From NCBI GenBank assembly GCA_016929595.1, contig JAFGIN010000115.1, forward strand, positions 1 to 64,000: a stretch of DNA of 64,000 nt, read 5' to 3'. Position numbers and translations under genes: made by a program. Positions 26,496 to 35,787 of this stretch are shown here, piece after piece; the stretch's first letter is position 1; every line of letters starts with the position of its first letter. Source of the DNA: Chitinispirillaceae bacterium (GTDB lineage Bacteria; Fibrobacterota; Chitinivibrionia; Chitinivibrionales; Chitinispirillaceae). The notes under the pieces are model-generated. The model was given only the letters and a program-made list of their open reading frames with translations, was not told where the DNA came from and ran no database searches.

Positions 26496-27980
26496 ATGTA
26501 TCACAAACTGATAATTCCTGCACTTTTTTTATTTATCTCCATACCATGTGCACAAACAATTGATCTGAAGGGAACAGTAAAAAAAGAGAGCGGCGATCCG
26601 ATTTCCAATGCACGGGTATCATTGAAAAATCACAGTTCACTAGTCAGTATTACAAATTCTTCTGGAGAATTTTCACTTTCGGGAACAAAATTATCACAAG
26701 TCTCTACAGATTCTCTTGTTGTAATAACTCAAGGGTACAGAACAGTTCTGGAAGAAGTTGACAATTTTGAAAAGGCTGATTACGCTGTCATACAGAAAGC
26801 ATCAAACCCCTGGATTCCTGATGGACCATTGGAACGCATGAATGGAATGGTAAAAATCAAGGCCAAAGGGCACGATTTTGAAATGGGCCAGCCAAGTGAC
26901 ACCATCCGTGGCTTGTTTCTTGGAGAAACAACAACTCCTAATGAACAACCGGTGCACACGGTAAATTTTACTTACGATTTCTGGATGGATACGACCGAAG
27001 TTCGTCAGAGTAAATACGATTCGCTGATGAAGTTAGTCTATGGAGACAGTTATATCAGACCGACCTGGAATGCAACGAATGGAATGGGACCAGAATTCGC
27101 TGCATACGCGATTGAATGGGGAAGCGCAGCACTGTTCTGCAACGCCCGAAGCAAAGCAGAAGGTTTGCCTGATACTGCTTATTCCTACACAAAAGTAATT
27201 GGAAAGCTTGGGGATATCTGTACACTCCAGAACGTTTCTGTAAAGCCTCATGCAAATGCCTACCGTCTTCCAACTGAAGCTGAATGGGAGTATTCCTGTA
27301 AAGGTGGTACCTTTACCGATTTTTATTGGGGTAAAAATTACAAACCATATGGATCATCATCTGCTGACAATGCTGAGATTGGCCAGTATGCGATATTCAG
27401 TTACAATTCATCAAGCTTGCCAAAAGACAAAAAAACTGATACGGCTTACTACGGAGTAAACGAAGTTGCAAGAAAAAAACCTAATAATTATGGCCTCTAC
27501 GATATGGTTGGTAATGTATCGGAATGGTGTGAAGACTGGGACAATTACTACTCCTGGGGAGAAGCTACTGATCCAGTCAGTGCGACTACTTCATTACTAA
27601 GAATACGAAAGGGCGGTAATTGGGGAAATGTAGCATCATATCTGCGAGCGGCAGAGCGAACATTCAATACACCCGATTATGAGTTTCTCTTTTGTGGTTT
27701 CAGATGCGTCAGTTCAGGCATACAAACCGGTATCAAAAAATTTAACAGGCAACATTCGCAAAAACATCCATCAATAAATTTTTCTTCTGGTCTTCTGAAA
27801 TTTTCAAACGTTTCAGGTTCAAAAATCGGCATATATACTTTAACTGGAAAAGAAGTGTATTCAAGCAGACCGACTCAAAACAGTGTACTTTTTTCATCCG
27901 GTAGCCTTCCAGCCGGATCATATATTGTAAAAATTCAGTCTCATGCTATTACAAATGCGATGATAACTGTCATTCCCTGA
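26496..27980 (+). CDS. Secreted SUMF1/FGE-fold protein with T9SS-type tail
   Basis: The start chosen is ATG 26496 (MYHKLIIPALF), just after GGGGGAG; a GTG at 26448 is possible. 494 residues. Signal peptide, then a carboxypeptidase-regulatory-like beta domain (~20-90), the formylglycine-generating-enzyme fold (~105-405) and a C-terminal sorting domain (~425-494). The FGE fold shows FWMDTTEVRQSKYD, YRLPTEAEWEYSCKGG, LYDMVGNVSEWCEDWD, RKGGNWGN, and FCGFRCV. The Cys pair that does catalysis in true FGE is missing: the segment reads SYLRAAERTFNTP. It is therefore probably a binding or structural relative, not a sulfatase activator. Confidence 0.8.
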   Translation: MYHKLIIPALFLFISIPCAQTIDLKGTVKKESGDPISNARVSLKNHSSLVSITNSSGEFSLSGTKLSQVSTDSLVVITQGYRTVLEEVDNFEKADYAVIQKASNPWIPDGPLERMNGMVKIKAKGHDFEMGQPSDTIRGLFLGETTTPNEQPVHTVNFTYDFWMDTTEVRQSKYDSLMKLVYGDSYIRPTWNATNGMGPEFAAYAIEWGSAALFCNARSKAEGLPDTAYSYTKVIGKLGDICTLQNVSVKPHANAYRLPTEAEWEYSCKGGTFTDFYWGKNYKPYGSSSADNAEIGQYAIFSYNSSSLPKDKKTDTAYYGVNEVARKKPNNYGLYDMVGNVSEWCEDWDNYYSWGEATDPVSATTSLLRIRKGGNWGNVASYLRAAERTFNTPDYEFLFCGFRCVSSGIQTGIKKFNRQHSQKHPSINFSSGLLKFSNVSGSKIGIYTLTGKEVYSSRPTQNSVLFSSGSLPAGSYIVKIQSHAITNAMITVIP

Positions 27981-28026
27981 ATTTCAATTTTCAGGTAAAG
28001 AATTAAATAATTGAATCGGTTATTTA

Positions 28027-28056
28027 CTCATGAACCGTAATTGAAATAATCATGAG
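28027..28056. promoter_or_regulatory. Inverted repeat upstream of CotH-like gene
   Basis: CTCATGA and TCATGAG form a perfect seven-base inverted repeat with a 16-base spacer, 20-50 bases before the CotH-like start. It could be an operator; no known regulator motif is recognised. Confidence 0.25.
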
Positions 28057-28075
28057 CATATATAAACTATAAAAT

Positions 28076-29659
28076 ATGGGACAACCTATGTTTAAATCAA
28101 ACAAAATTGCTTTCTTTCTCATAATTGCCGCCGGATACAGTTTCTGCCAGGTGCAGGATTCTTCACAACTAATTTTTAACGATACCATTGTTAATCGTTA
28201 TCGTATCAATTTTTACATTCCCAACTGGCGCGACAGTCTTATTTATTGGAAAAGTAATGGTGAAGAATATATTCCGGCAAAATTTACATGGTATAGTCCT
28301 TCGGGGGACAGCATCGTACTTGATAGTATCGGTGTGCGATACAAAGGCAATTCATCTTATGCTGTAGGATCAGAAAAAAAGCCTTTCAAATTCTCTTTTG
28401 ATAAATATCGTAAGAAACAGCGATTTTTTTCAATTGAGAAACTTAACTTCAGTAATATCATAGAAGACCCTTCGATGATGAGGGAAAAAATTGCGTACGA
28501 CATCCTGAAAAAATATATGCCATCTCCGAGGTCTGCGTTCGCCGTTTTGACAATAGAAGACAGCCTCGTTAATTGTCTGTATACCCAGGTGGAACAGGTT
28601 GACAAAATATTTCTTACACGTCATTACACAAACGATAAAGACAATCTCTATAAGGCCGCCGATCAGGGTGCATCACTGGATTACCTGTCAGCAAACAAAG
28701 ATGACTACAAGGAGTACTACGAATTAAAAACGAATGAAAAGAAAGATGACTGGACTGGTCTTATCAACCTGCTCGAAAAGCTTAAAAATACTCCTGATGC
28801 TGATTTTGTCAACGTCGTCGGCGGCATACTTGATCTTGATAATTGTATCCGTTATCTCGCATTTAATATGGTCAATGGGAATTTTGACAGTTACACCGGC
28901 TCCGGAAGAAACTTTTATATCTATGAAGATAAAACATACGGGAAATTCAGATGGATACCATGGGATCTTAACCTCTCATTTGGAGCATACACCTATTCCT
29001 GGCAAAGCGAAATAACAACTCTCAATCCATTCACCCCGAACAATCTTGATCAGCGTTTATTAGCGATGAGAATTCTTGGAATCGATTCGTTAAAAAAAGT
29101 GTACGTACAGTATATGAGAAATATGATCGAAGGCCCGTTGAGTGCGGATTCGGTCGCCGTTCTCGGACACAAATACGCGTCCGTCATTGGTCCGCATGTT
29201 CAGGCCGACACTAAGAAATTTTATACCTATGAACAGTTTCAGCGCAATATTGACAGTAATGTCGTTATCCAGGCCGGAACTAAAAAGATAATCCTGCTTG
29301 GACTAAAATGGTATACTGCCGAAAGAAATAAAAATGTACTTACTCACATCGAAAACTTGTCACCTGTTATAGATAAATCCAGAAACTGTCGCATTAACGG
29401 GTCCAGCATTACTATTCCAGGACGTATTTCAGGTAGAAATCTCTCTATCAATTACACTCTTGAATCAAATGTTTCTGCGGCATCGATAACCATGTTTAAT
29501 GCAAAAGGAGAAAAACTGCATAAACTGAATGAAGGCCCGAAAGAACGAGGTGCTCATACTGCAAACCTCAATATTCATTCAATGCCTTCAGGATACTATC
29601 TTCTCGTTCTCGATGCAGAAAATATATCACTCTCTAACCGTGTGTTAATTTTACAATAG
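28076..29659 (+). CDS. Secreted CotH kinase-family protein with T9SS-type tail
   Basis: A 527-residue protein (523 if ATG 28088 is used). Signal peptide ~5-27. The CotH domain spans ~30-400, with VRYKGNSSYAVGSEKKPFKF, REKIAYDILKKYMPSPRSAF, YTQVEQVDKIFL and RWIPWDLNLSFG. CotH family members are atypical secreted protein kinases, and in anaerobes the domain is also found on surface and polysaccharide-degradation proteins. Residues ~445-527 form a beta sorting tail (LESNVSAASITMFNAKGEKL ... SGYYLLVLD). Last gene before a strong bidirectional terminator. Confidence 0.8.
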   Translation: MGQPMFKSNKIAFFLIIAAGYSFCQVQDSSQLIFNDTIVNRYRINFYIPNWRDSLIYWKSNGEEYIPAKFTWYSPSGDSIVLDSIGVRYKGNSSYAVGSEKKPFKFSFDKYRKKQRFFSIEKLNFSNIIEDPSMMREKIAYDILKKYMPSPRSAFAVLTIEDSLVNCLYTQVEQVDKIFLTRHYTNDKDNLYKAADQGASLDYLSANKDDYKEYYELKTNEKKDDWTGLINLLEKLKNTPDADFVNVVGGILDLDNCIRYLAFNMVNGNFDSYTGSGRNFYIYEDKTYGKFRWIPWDLNLSFGAYTYSWQSEITTLNPFTPNNLDQRLLAMRILGIDSLKKVYVQYMRNMIEGPLSADSVAVLGHKYASVIGPHVQADTKKFYTYEQFQRNIDSNVVIQAGTKKIILLGLKWYTAERNKNVLTHIENLSPVIDKSRNCRINGSSITIPGRISGRNLSINYTLESNVSAASITMFNAKGEKLHKLNEGPKERGAHTANLNIHSMPSGYYLLVLDAENISLSNRVLILQ

Positions 29660-29693
29660 AGCTAAAATAATTTTTCACAATACAGTTAAAAAA

Positions 29694-29728
29694 AAAGCCG
29701 TCATCAAAAAGATTGACGGCTCTTTTTC
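29694..29728. terminator. Bidirectional intrinsic terminator
   Basis: GCCGTCA, a ten-base loop and TGACGGC (29697-29720) are flanked by a run of A on the left and TCTTTTTC on the right. It can stop transcription from both the CotH-like gene and the convergent alcohol dehydrogenase gene. Confidence 0.85.
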
Positions 29729-29883
29729 TTTATTCGCCTGATTTCATTATAGGATTTCTGCCCATTTCCTAATTCTACATTGTTAGAATACCAAAATAGC
29801 ATCACCCTGAAAAGCAGCTGATAAAGGGCGAACCGACAAATAGACGGCCAGTCTGCCGGGAAAAAAAGAATGTAACGTCAGAG

Positions 29884-31077
29884 TTAAATAATTCTCTCAA
29901 GAAGAATCGCGCGTACCTCACTATCAGTCAATTGAACAGGATTGTTTTTATTGACATTTTCTGTGATAAACCGATCGATATCGTTTTTTGTGATTCCAAA
30001 TTCTGACAGCTTTGGTATAGATAACTTCTCGGTAAGCTCATAAAGATAATCACAAAGTACGGTATGAGCTGTTATTTCGTTTGAGAAGCTCTTCCCAATC
30101 AGAAGCGATGCCGCATAAGCATATTTTTTTAATGACAGAGCATCGTTCCTCTGCTCTGTCAATTTATCAATAGTAGCCCTGACCGATTCGGCAAGAAGTG
30201 TACCGCAGACAACACCGTGAGGAACGGGATACAGAGCACCAATCAATGATGCAAGCCCGTGTACGACTCCCAGACCAGCATTGGCAAGTGCGATTCCAGA
30301 TACCAGTGATGCATAAGCCATTCCACTGCGGGCATCGAGGGCTGTTGCGCCATGATGCACGGCATTGACAAGATACATTCCGGCAAGCGGCAGCGCACTT
30401 TCACATAAGGCATCAGTAAAAGGACTCGCTTTTACCGAAACATACGCCTCAAGCAGCTGTGTAAGTGCATCCATTCCACAGGCAGCAGTCACCTGTGCGG
30501 GACAGGATAATGCAAGTGTCGGATCGACAAGAGCTATATCAGGAACATAATTTTCATGCCGTAGTGATCGTTTAAAACCATTCTCCCCTATCCTGCTGAT
30601 CACCGCATTTGCAGTCGCTTCACTGCCAGTTCCTGCAGTCGTGGGAACAGCAATTAGCGGTATCTTGTGGCCATCAGGTTTTCGAGTACCAATCACTTCC
30701 AGAAACTCTACCACCTTACCCTTTCCCGGTAGCATCGCTGAAATAGCTTTCCCTGCATCGATCACGCTACCGCCGCCGATCGCTATTACACAATCCGGTG
30801 CAGAACCAGAGTGAAGCTCTACAGCATTATCAACCAATTCAATGGAAGGTTCTCCCTTTATCTGAAATTCTGACCAGCCGATACGATATTCCCGCAGTGA
30901 TTCAACTATTGAATTCCAGTATCCGCTATTTTGCAGTGATGATCCGCCTCTGACAAGCAGTATATTTTTACCAAAAGCACCTGCCAGCTTACCAACATTG
31001 CTGATTTCACCTGAGCCAAAGATGATCTTTGGTGACCTCTGAAAAATAAAAGGTGTCTTAATGTTCATGAATTTCAC
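29884..31077 (-). CDS. Iron-containing alcohol dehydrogenase
   Basis: A 397-residue group III NAD(P)-dependent alcohol/aldehyde oxidoreductase. Visible: GGGSVIDAGKAI, PTTAGTGSEAT, GMDALTQLLEAYVS, and HGLASLIGALYPVPHG. Of the usual four metal ligands, Asp (GMDA) and the two later His are present. The position normally His in GMDALTH is Gln, as I recall for a common subfamily. Start is GTG 31077, overlapping the upstream stop (GTGA), or ATG 31068. The substrate is unknown. Coupled to the ABM-domain gene. Confidence 0.88.
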   Translation of the reverse strand: MKFMNIKTPFIFQRSPKIIFGSGEISNVGKLAGAFGKNILLVRGGSSLQNSGYWNSIVESLREYRIGWSEFQIKGEPSIELVDNAVELHSGSAPDCVIAIGGGSVIDAGKAISAMLPGKGKVVEFLEVIGTRKPDGHKIPLIAVPTTAGTGSEATANAVISRIGENGFKRSLRHENYVPDIALVDPTLALSCPAQVTAACGMDALTQLLEAYVSVKASPFTDALCESALPLAGMYLVNAVHHGATALDARSGMAYASLVSGIALANAGLGVVHGLASLIGALYPVPHGVVCGTLLAESVRATIDKLTEQRNDALSLKKYAYAASLLIGKSFSNEITAHTVLCDYLYELTEKLSIPKLSEFGITKNDIDRFITENVNKNNPVQLTDSEVRAILLERII

Positions 31078-31367
31078 TCAGGCCAAATTGACTTATAGGA
31101 TATTCCACGGCGGGGAACTTCCATCATTGGTGCGACAGCCTCTCTCCAGGCTTCATAATGTGCCGTTTTCTTATGTGCAGCCGCATCCTCTGTCGTTTCA
31201 TACGCTTCATAGAGTAGAAAATCAGCCGGATCATCAGAACTCTGTAAGATATCAAATCGCCTGTTACCTGACTCTTGTATTGAATTTTGATGATTTTCTG
31301 TACATTCAGCGATAAATCCAGAGATGCATTCTGGTTTTACCTTTACCAATACTGTAGTGACAACCAT
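31074..31367 (-). CDS. ABM-domain (quinol monooxygenase-like) protein
   Basis: A 97-residue antibiotic-biosynthesis-monooxygenase fold protein (VTTVLVKVKPECISGFIAEC ... RFDILQSSDDPADFLLYEAYE ... HKKTAHYEAWREAV), close to the YgiN/LsrG class. GGAGG lies six bases before ATG. It overlaps the Fe-dehydrogenase start, so the two proteins are probably made together and may act on one reactive carbonyl or quinone substrate. Confidence 0.85.
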   Translation of the reverse strand: MVVTTVLVKVKPECISGFIAECTENHQNSIQESGNRRFDILQSSDDPADFLLYEAYETTEDAAAHKKTAHYEAWREAVAPMMEVPRRGISYKSIWPE

Positions 31368-31588
31368 TGAATCCTCCGCGAAAAAAATCTAAAAAGAAAA
31401 ATATATAATCTGCTCCAAATCATAATTGGTGATAAATTGTATTCAAATAAATTAATAGTTCACGGGTAACACAACCTAAGTACCTTGTAAAGGCAGGCTT
31501 TGCTTATCTTCAAAATCAGGCACAATGTACCTGATTTTCGGAGTTAGAATCTGACTGGTCGGTCCTTAACATATAGTGAATAAAATTT

Positions 31589-32368
31589 TTACTCACTATA
31601 TGCAGTCAATTCAAATAATGAATCGACAGTAACCGGTTTGAGTCCCGTTTCCTGTATCCTGATAAACAGTTTTTCCAGATTTTTCAGATAAAGTTCGGAA
31701 CTGTTATTTGCAGGAAGCATATCATGAAGTAAAATTACCGACCCTGGGCGAGCCAGTTCCGGAAGGTGGGTAAACGTTTTCGGGAACCTGTTCCCACCAT
31801 CACGCACACTGCTACTCCAGCCTATGCACTCCATGGAGAGATCCTTCAGAGCTTTCCGCAGATTTCTGTTTGTCAAACCAACAGGAGGACGGTAAAGCAG
31901 AGGTTTTTTTCCTGTAATTTCTTTGATTATTCTCTGTGCTTCCCCTATTTCGCGTACCAATCTTTTATAAAGTCTAAAATTTAAAGCCATCTTATAATCA
32001 AGGTCATAACAGGCAATACAATGCCCTTGTTTAATGCATTCCCTTATGATCTCCGGATATGCCTGCGCTATTTTTGCAGCGACAAAAAACGTCGCCTTAA
32101 AATTGTATTTTTTCAGAAGGTCAAGAATATGAGGTGTAAATTGAGGATCCGGTCCGCCATCAAATGTTAAAGAACACTCGCTGCTCTTTTTTTTGTTGTG
32201 ACAGTGTGCTTTGCAGAAAAAGCAGTTCTGTATTTCGAGGATGCCATATATAAATACCGGGATATGAAGAATTGTCGCAAACAAAAAGATTAACTTAAAC
32301 CAGGGAACAACTAACAATAACACAATCGAAATAACAAATGAAATGAGCCACCGTGTATCTTTTTTCAT
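31589..32368 (-). CDS. NodB-fold polysaccharide deacetylase-like protein, metal ligands replaced
   Basis: A 259-residue protein with two N-terminal hydrophobic segments (~9-50) and a NodB domain (~65-255). The fold motifs are present: CSLTFDGGPDPQFTPHIL, KATFFVAAKIAQ, LLYRPPVGLTN, and VILLHD. The metal triad Asp-His-His is not: TFDDG has become TFDGG, and the H-x(3)-H pair expected around GHCIACYDLDY is Tyr-x(3)-Tyr. So it should not bind the catalytic metal in the normal way. It may bind glycans or be a dead enzyme. Monocistronic. Confidence 0.75.
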   Translation of the reverse strand: MKKDTRWLISFVISIVLLLVVPWFKLIFLFATILHIPVFIYGILEIQNCFFCKAHCHNKKKSSECSLTFDGGPDPQFTPHILDLLKKYNFKATFFVAAKIAQAYPEIIRECIKQGHCIACYDLDYKMALNFRLYKRLVREIGEAQRIIKEITGKKPLLYRPPVGLTNRNLRKALKDLSMECIGWSSSVRDGGNRFPKTFTHLPELARPGSVILLHDMLPANNSSELYLKNLEKLFIRIQETGLKPVTVDSLFELTAYSE

Positions 32369-33291
32369 ATCAATCCAACCATTTCTAATAACTACAACAG
32401 ATGTTTAAAAAACAATAATTCCACCCTCTTTTTACTCTCCCCGCAATCCCTACTTCTGCATACGATTCGATATAACTCCCAATGATCTGCGTGCCGGGTG
32501 CGCCAGTCCGGGAAATACGGTTTGCTTCAAGCCAGATTTAACACTTTTTTATCAAAATACTACTTGTTTTGAAATTATACGATAAAGATTTATGACATCA
32601 TTGTTGTTATTTGCTCAATTCTGATTTTTTGTTTTCTATTTCACAATATTCATGAATATTTTTTAATGAAGATTGAAAGAATTTTCCGAGCGGAAAAAAG
32701 TGGTTACATATGCAAATGACTGGTTTTGAGTCTTTATCTTTATCAAAATCAATCAATTGTGGTGACCAGCTCCTTACAACTGAAACCATCAGAAAAATCT
32801 GGATAAGTGCCGGATTGGAAAGATTGACATTATTGAGACATATGGAGTGAACATTTAAGTTATGTACCTTTAATTGTAAAAAAATGAATGATGATTCTTT
32901 TAACCCAGAGCAATGTTCAGATGAACTGTACGAATACATGAATATACCAGGAGGATTAATTCAAATTAAAGCATACGAAATACCGAAAGCAGAAGAGATA
33001 AATGCTTCATTTTGACTCTGTTTTACATATACAACTATTGATACATGTATTGAAGACGTGATTAAATTGGCATTTTTAAATATCTTCAGTGCTAAATGAT
33101 AGATTTAGATATATATTCTTAAGTAATAGAGGTGTGTCTTCAGTCTGAATTCTCGTTCTTCCGGGGATTGCTGACACTATTCCGGTCTTTTGAGGGTAAC
33201 TGTTTAACAGAAAACAAAATTGAACCAATGAGAGGAATCGTCCTTTCGGGATGTTTACTTTTGTAAATGAGATTTCATCAAAGGAAGAGTT
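32369..33291. other. Gene-poor intergenic region
   Basis: AT-rich. On the plus strand the phase of 32677-33015 is open except for one TGA near 32849. It reads KNFPSGKKWLHMQMTGFE ... KIWISAGLERLTLL, then, from an ATG at 32878, MNDDSFNPEQCSDELYEYM, ending at 33015. No good ribosome site precedes either part and no family is recognised. This could be a decayed small gene. The segment 33100-33290 probably carries the sigma-factor promoter. Confidence 0.3.
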
Positions 33292-33336
33292 ATTAAAACC
33301 AAGAATCTAAGTAACAGTTCAATTTCAGATGCAAGT

Positions 33337-34158
33337 TTGGATCATTATTTCAGGGAAATAAAAAACAATAAGCCTCTTTCTCGTGATGAAGAATCGATGC
33401 TGATGGCACGAATTCGTAATAATGAACCGGAAGCACGCAATATATTAATAAAAGCAAATCTCAGGTTTGTAGTCGGTGTAAGCCGTAACTATCAGCATCA
33501 GGGCTTGCCATTGTGTGATTTAATTAATGAGGGAAATCTTGGACTCATCAGGGCATCCCTGCACTTTGATGAAACGAAGAATTTTAAATTCATTTCTTAT
33601 GCAGTCTGGTGGATACGACAATCAATTTTGACTGCAATTTCGGAACAGTCACGAATTGTCAGGTTGCCGATAAATCGAACTGGTGATCTTTTCAAGGTTA
33701 ATGTTGTTTCTTGTAAACTAGAGCAGCGATTGCAGCGAACACCTATGGTCTGCGAAATTGCACAGGAAATGGGTATGGAAGAGAGAATGGTTAACAATAC
33801 CATTAACGTTAGCAATACCCATCTTTCCCTGGATGCTCCTGCCGGGAATTCTAGTTCATCTGATTTTGTTGATCTGATCGAAGATAAAAATCTTGAAAGC
33901 CCCGATAAGTGGGTTAGTGAAAATTCTTTTAGAAAAGTTATAGAAAAAGCCCTTGAAACGCTCCCATCCCGTGAAAAGGAGATAATAAAACTTTATTTTG
34001 GGATCGGCAGTAACAATCCATCAACACTTGACAGTATTGCCCAACGTTTTAATTTGACACGTGAACGCATTCGACAAATCAAGAGTACTGCAATCTTACG
34101 TCTCAAAAAAAATACCACTTTGGAATATCTAAAAAATAATGGATATGAAAATTGTTAA
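33337..34158 (+). CDS. RpoD/RpoS-like sigma-70 family factor
   Basis: 273 residues from TTG 33337. Region 1.2 (LDHYFREIKNNKPLSRDEE), region 2 (NLRFVVGVSRNYQHQGL, DLINEGNLGLIRA, FISYAVWWIRQSI), region 3 and region 4 (TLPSREKEIIKLYFGIG ... LTRERIRQIKSTAILRLKK) are complete, and region 1.1 is missing. This is a group-2, alternative primary-like sigma factor. The frame stays open upstream to 33271. An ATT at 33292, preceded by AAGGAAG, would give 288 residues starting (M)KTKNLSNSS. Either start is possible. No anti-sigma gene adjoins. Confidence 0.88.
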   Translation: MDHYFREIKNNKPLSRDEESMLMARIRNNEPEARNILIKANLRFVVGVSRNYQHQGLPLCDLINEGNLGLIRASLHFDETKNFKFISYAVWWIRQSILTAISEQSRIVRLPINRTGDLFKVNVVSCKLEQRLQRTPMVCEIAQEMGMEERMVNNTINVSNTHLSLDAPAGNSSSSDFVDLIEDKNLESPDKWVSENSFRKVIEKALETLPSREKEIIKLYFGIGSNNPSTLDSIAQRFNLTRERIRQIKSTAILRLKKNTTLEYLKNNGYENC

Positions 34159-34280
34159 TTATGTTGGAACCTTTGCTCCAGTAAGGTATATTCGGGAGCA
34201 TGTTCAATTTCATTTAATGCAAAGTAGACAATCTGAAAAACTATCATGGGAGAATACTTCCCAACCAAATCCAAAAATCC

Positions 34281-34970
34281 GTGTATAACGTTCCAGGCAC
34301 TCAAGAATACACCATTTCAGCCTCCGACTTAGACGCTTGTGCGAACCACGAGGACATCTGTTCTCCATACAAAAGATTCCCGTTGAAAATTAGAATTCGA
34401 AGATTCTTTTTTAAAATACTCTTACGAAAGCGGGCCAGGCGTCTTACTCAGCATATTGTTGCTTCAACAAAAGATTGTACTTCACTTCTGGATCTTGGTT
34501 GTGGTGATATGATTCTCACCGAATTTATTCATCACCACTCAGACATGAATGTAACAGGTATCGATACGATTGATTCCAACTTGTCGCGCCTGCCTGTCAC
34601 TCTTTACAATGGTGACCGTATCCCATTTTCAGACAAGTCATTCGATGCAACTATGGTTGCATATGTACTTCACCATTGCAGTGATATTTCAGCTGTACTT
34701 GGTGAGATCAAGCGGGTGACAAACAAGAAAATACTGGTATTCGAAGAAGTTTATAACCACAAGGTTTCAAGGCACATACTCCAGATGCATGATTTCGGTA
34801 ATCGGTTTCTCTCATCGAAAATGAATATTCCATGCAATTTTCTGAGAATCGATCAATGGTACGATACATTTGCAAATCTTGGACTGAAAGTGGAAAAATG
34901 CACTCGCATTTATCAATATCCAATACTGAATCTGACACATCAGATACTGTTTGAATTGACAATACAATGA
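34281..34970 (+). CDS. SAM-dependent methyltransferase
   Basis: A 229-residue class I methyltransferase starting at GTG. The SAM-binding motif is SLLDLGCGDMILTEFI, the acidic loop GIDTI, and a later motif DKSFDATMVAYVLHHCSD (Methyltransf_11 type). An N-terminal basic stretch (KIRIRRFFFKILLRKRARR) could sit on a membrane. The substrate is unknown. It lies 122 bases after the sigma gene on the same strand. Confidence 0.75.
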   Translation: MYNVPGTQEYTISASDLDACANHEDICSPYKRFPLKIRIRRFFFKILLRKRARRLTQHIVASTKDCTSLLDLGCGDMILTEFIHHHSDMNVTGIDTIDSNLSRLPVTLYNGDRIPFSDKSFDATMVAYVLHHCSDISAVLGEIKRVTNKKILVFEEVYNHKVSRHILQMHDFGNRFLSSKMNIPCNFLRIDQWYDTFANLGLKVEKCTRIYQYPILNLTHQILFELTIQ

Positions 34971-35787
34971 GAAATTGTCTGTAGTTTTTCTGTGACGCAG
35001 GGACCCTCCTTACAACTTCATAGATAAAGCGGAAACGCCAGGAGTTGTTTTCGACTATTTTTTAAATAGACGGAAGGAGTGGCAGGCCGATTTGGATTGA
35101 TTTCTCATGGAGGTAATCATTAACGGATTGGTCTGAAACCATACCGGCTCCAATCACAAGCATTCTGCCCCCCCTGAAAAAGGTCGGATTTCCGTCTCAA
35201 AAAAAGGCAAAAAGAGGTTAAACTGGTTGTTCAGACTGATGTCAAGAGAGTATATTATGGCAGTAATTCATTATATGGCACGATTGCAGTTCGATAGACC
35301 TTGTTATTGAATTCAGATGTTCTTGCGGTGATGGTCTTTTTTTGAATTCTTTCATTTTCAACTTTCACAGATCAATTTTATACCATTTAGCAGTGCAAGT
35401 GGTGGTGCTCTCTGTATTCTGAGCTCCCTGTCCATTTTTTTTCTTTTTTAGTGACCTTGTTAAAACGAATTCATCAGACCACACGCGTTTCGCTCTGAAT
35501 CACTTATGAAGTGGTGCTTTATTCTTATGAATGTCATTGAGAATAAAACCCGGTTATGATAAAATTGTTAATTAACCTGGCTCGCGATAACTTGACGTGA
35601 ATGACACGCAACCTATTGCCCGTCCTCCAGATCTCGAGGTTTTTTGAACAAAAGACTATGGAGAATGGACGTATGAAGGATTTCAGACTTTTCGGTTTTG
35701 GTACTGTACAAAAACCGCCAAAGGCCTTTAACCCTTTCTGCAGCAATAACTTACGGTTCTTCAATGCCACTTTGTCATCGGTTCAGG
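34971..35787. other. Intergenic region with protein-like debris
   Basis: No intact gene. Two short open stretches look protein-like. One, near 35013-35100, reads NFIDKAETPGVVFDYF then LNRRKEWQADLD and a stop. Another, near 35213-35300, reads KEVKLVVQTDVKRVYYGSNS. They are out of phase and without starts, consistent with remains of a deleted gene, possibly mobile. The family could not be named. The rest is AT-rich. Confidence 0.3.

Noticed and set aside
29884-31077. Gln for a metal-ligand His as a sign that the Fe-dehydrogenase is inactive
   Set aside because: The whole motif GMDALTQLLEAYVS looks like a consistent subfamily signature, not a random loss.
32607-32939. A 110-residue minus-strand open frame
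   Set aside because: No ribosome site, Ser/Asn/Cys-rich composition and no recognisable motif; the opposite strand looks slightly more protein-like.
35534-35770. A 78-residue minus-strand frame and an overlapping plus-strand one upstream of pta
   Set aside because: Neither has a start signal or family resemblance; both overlap a likely regulatory or decayed region.
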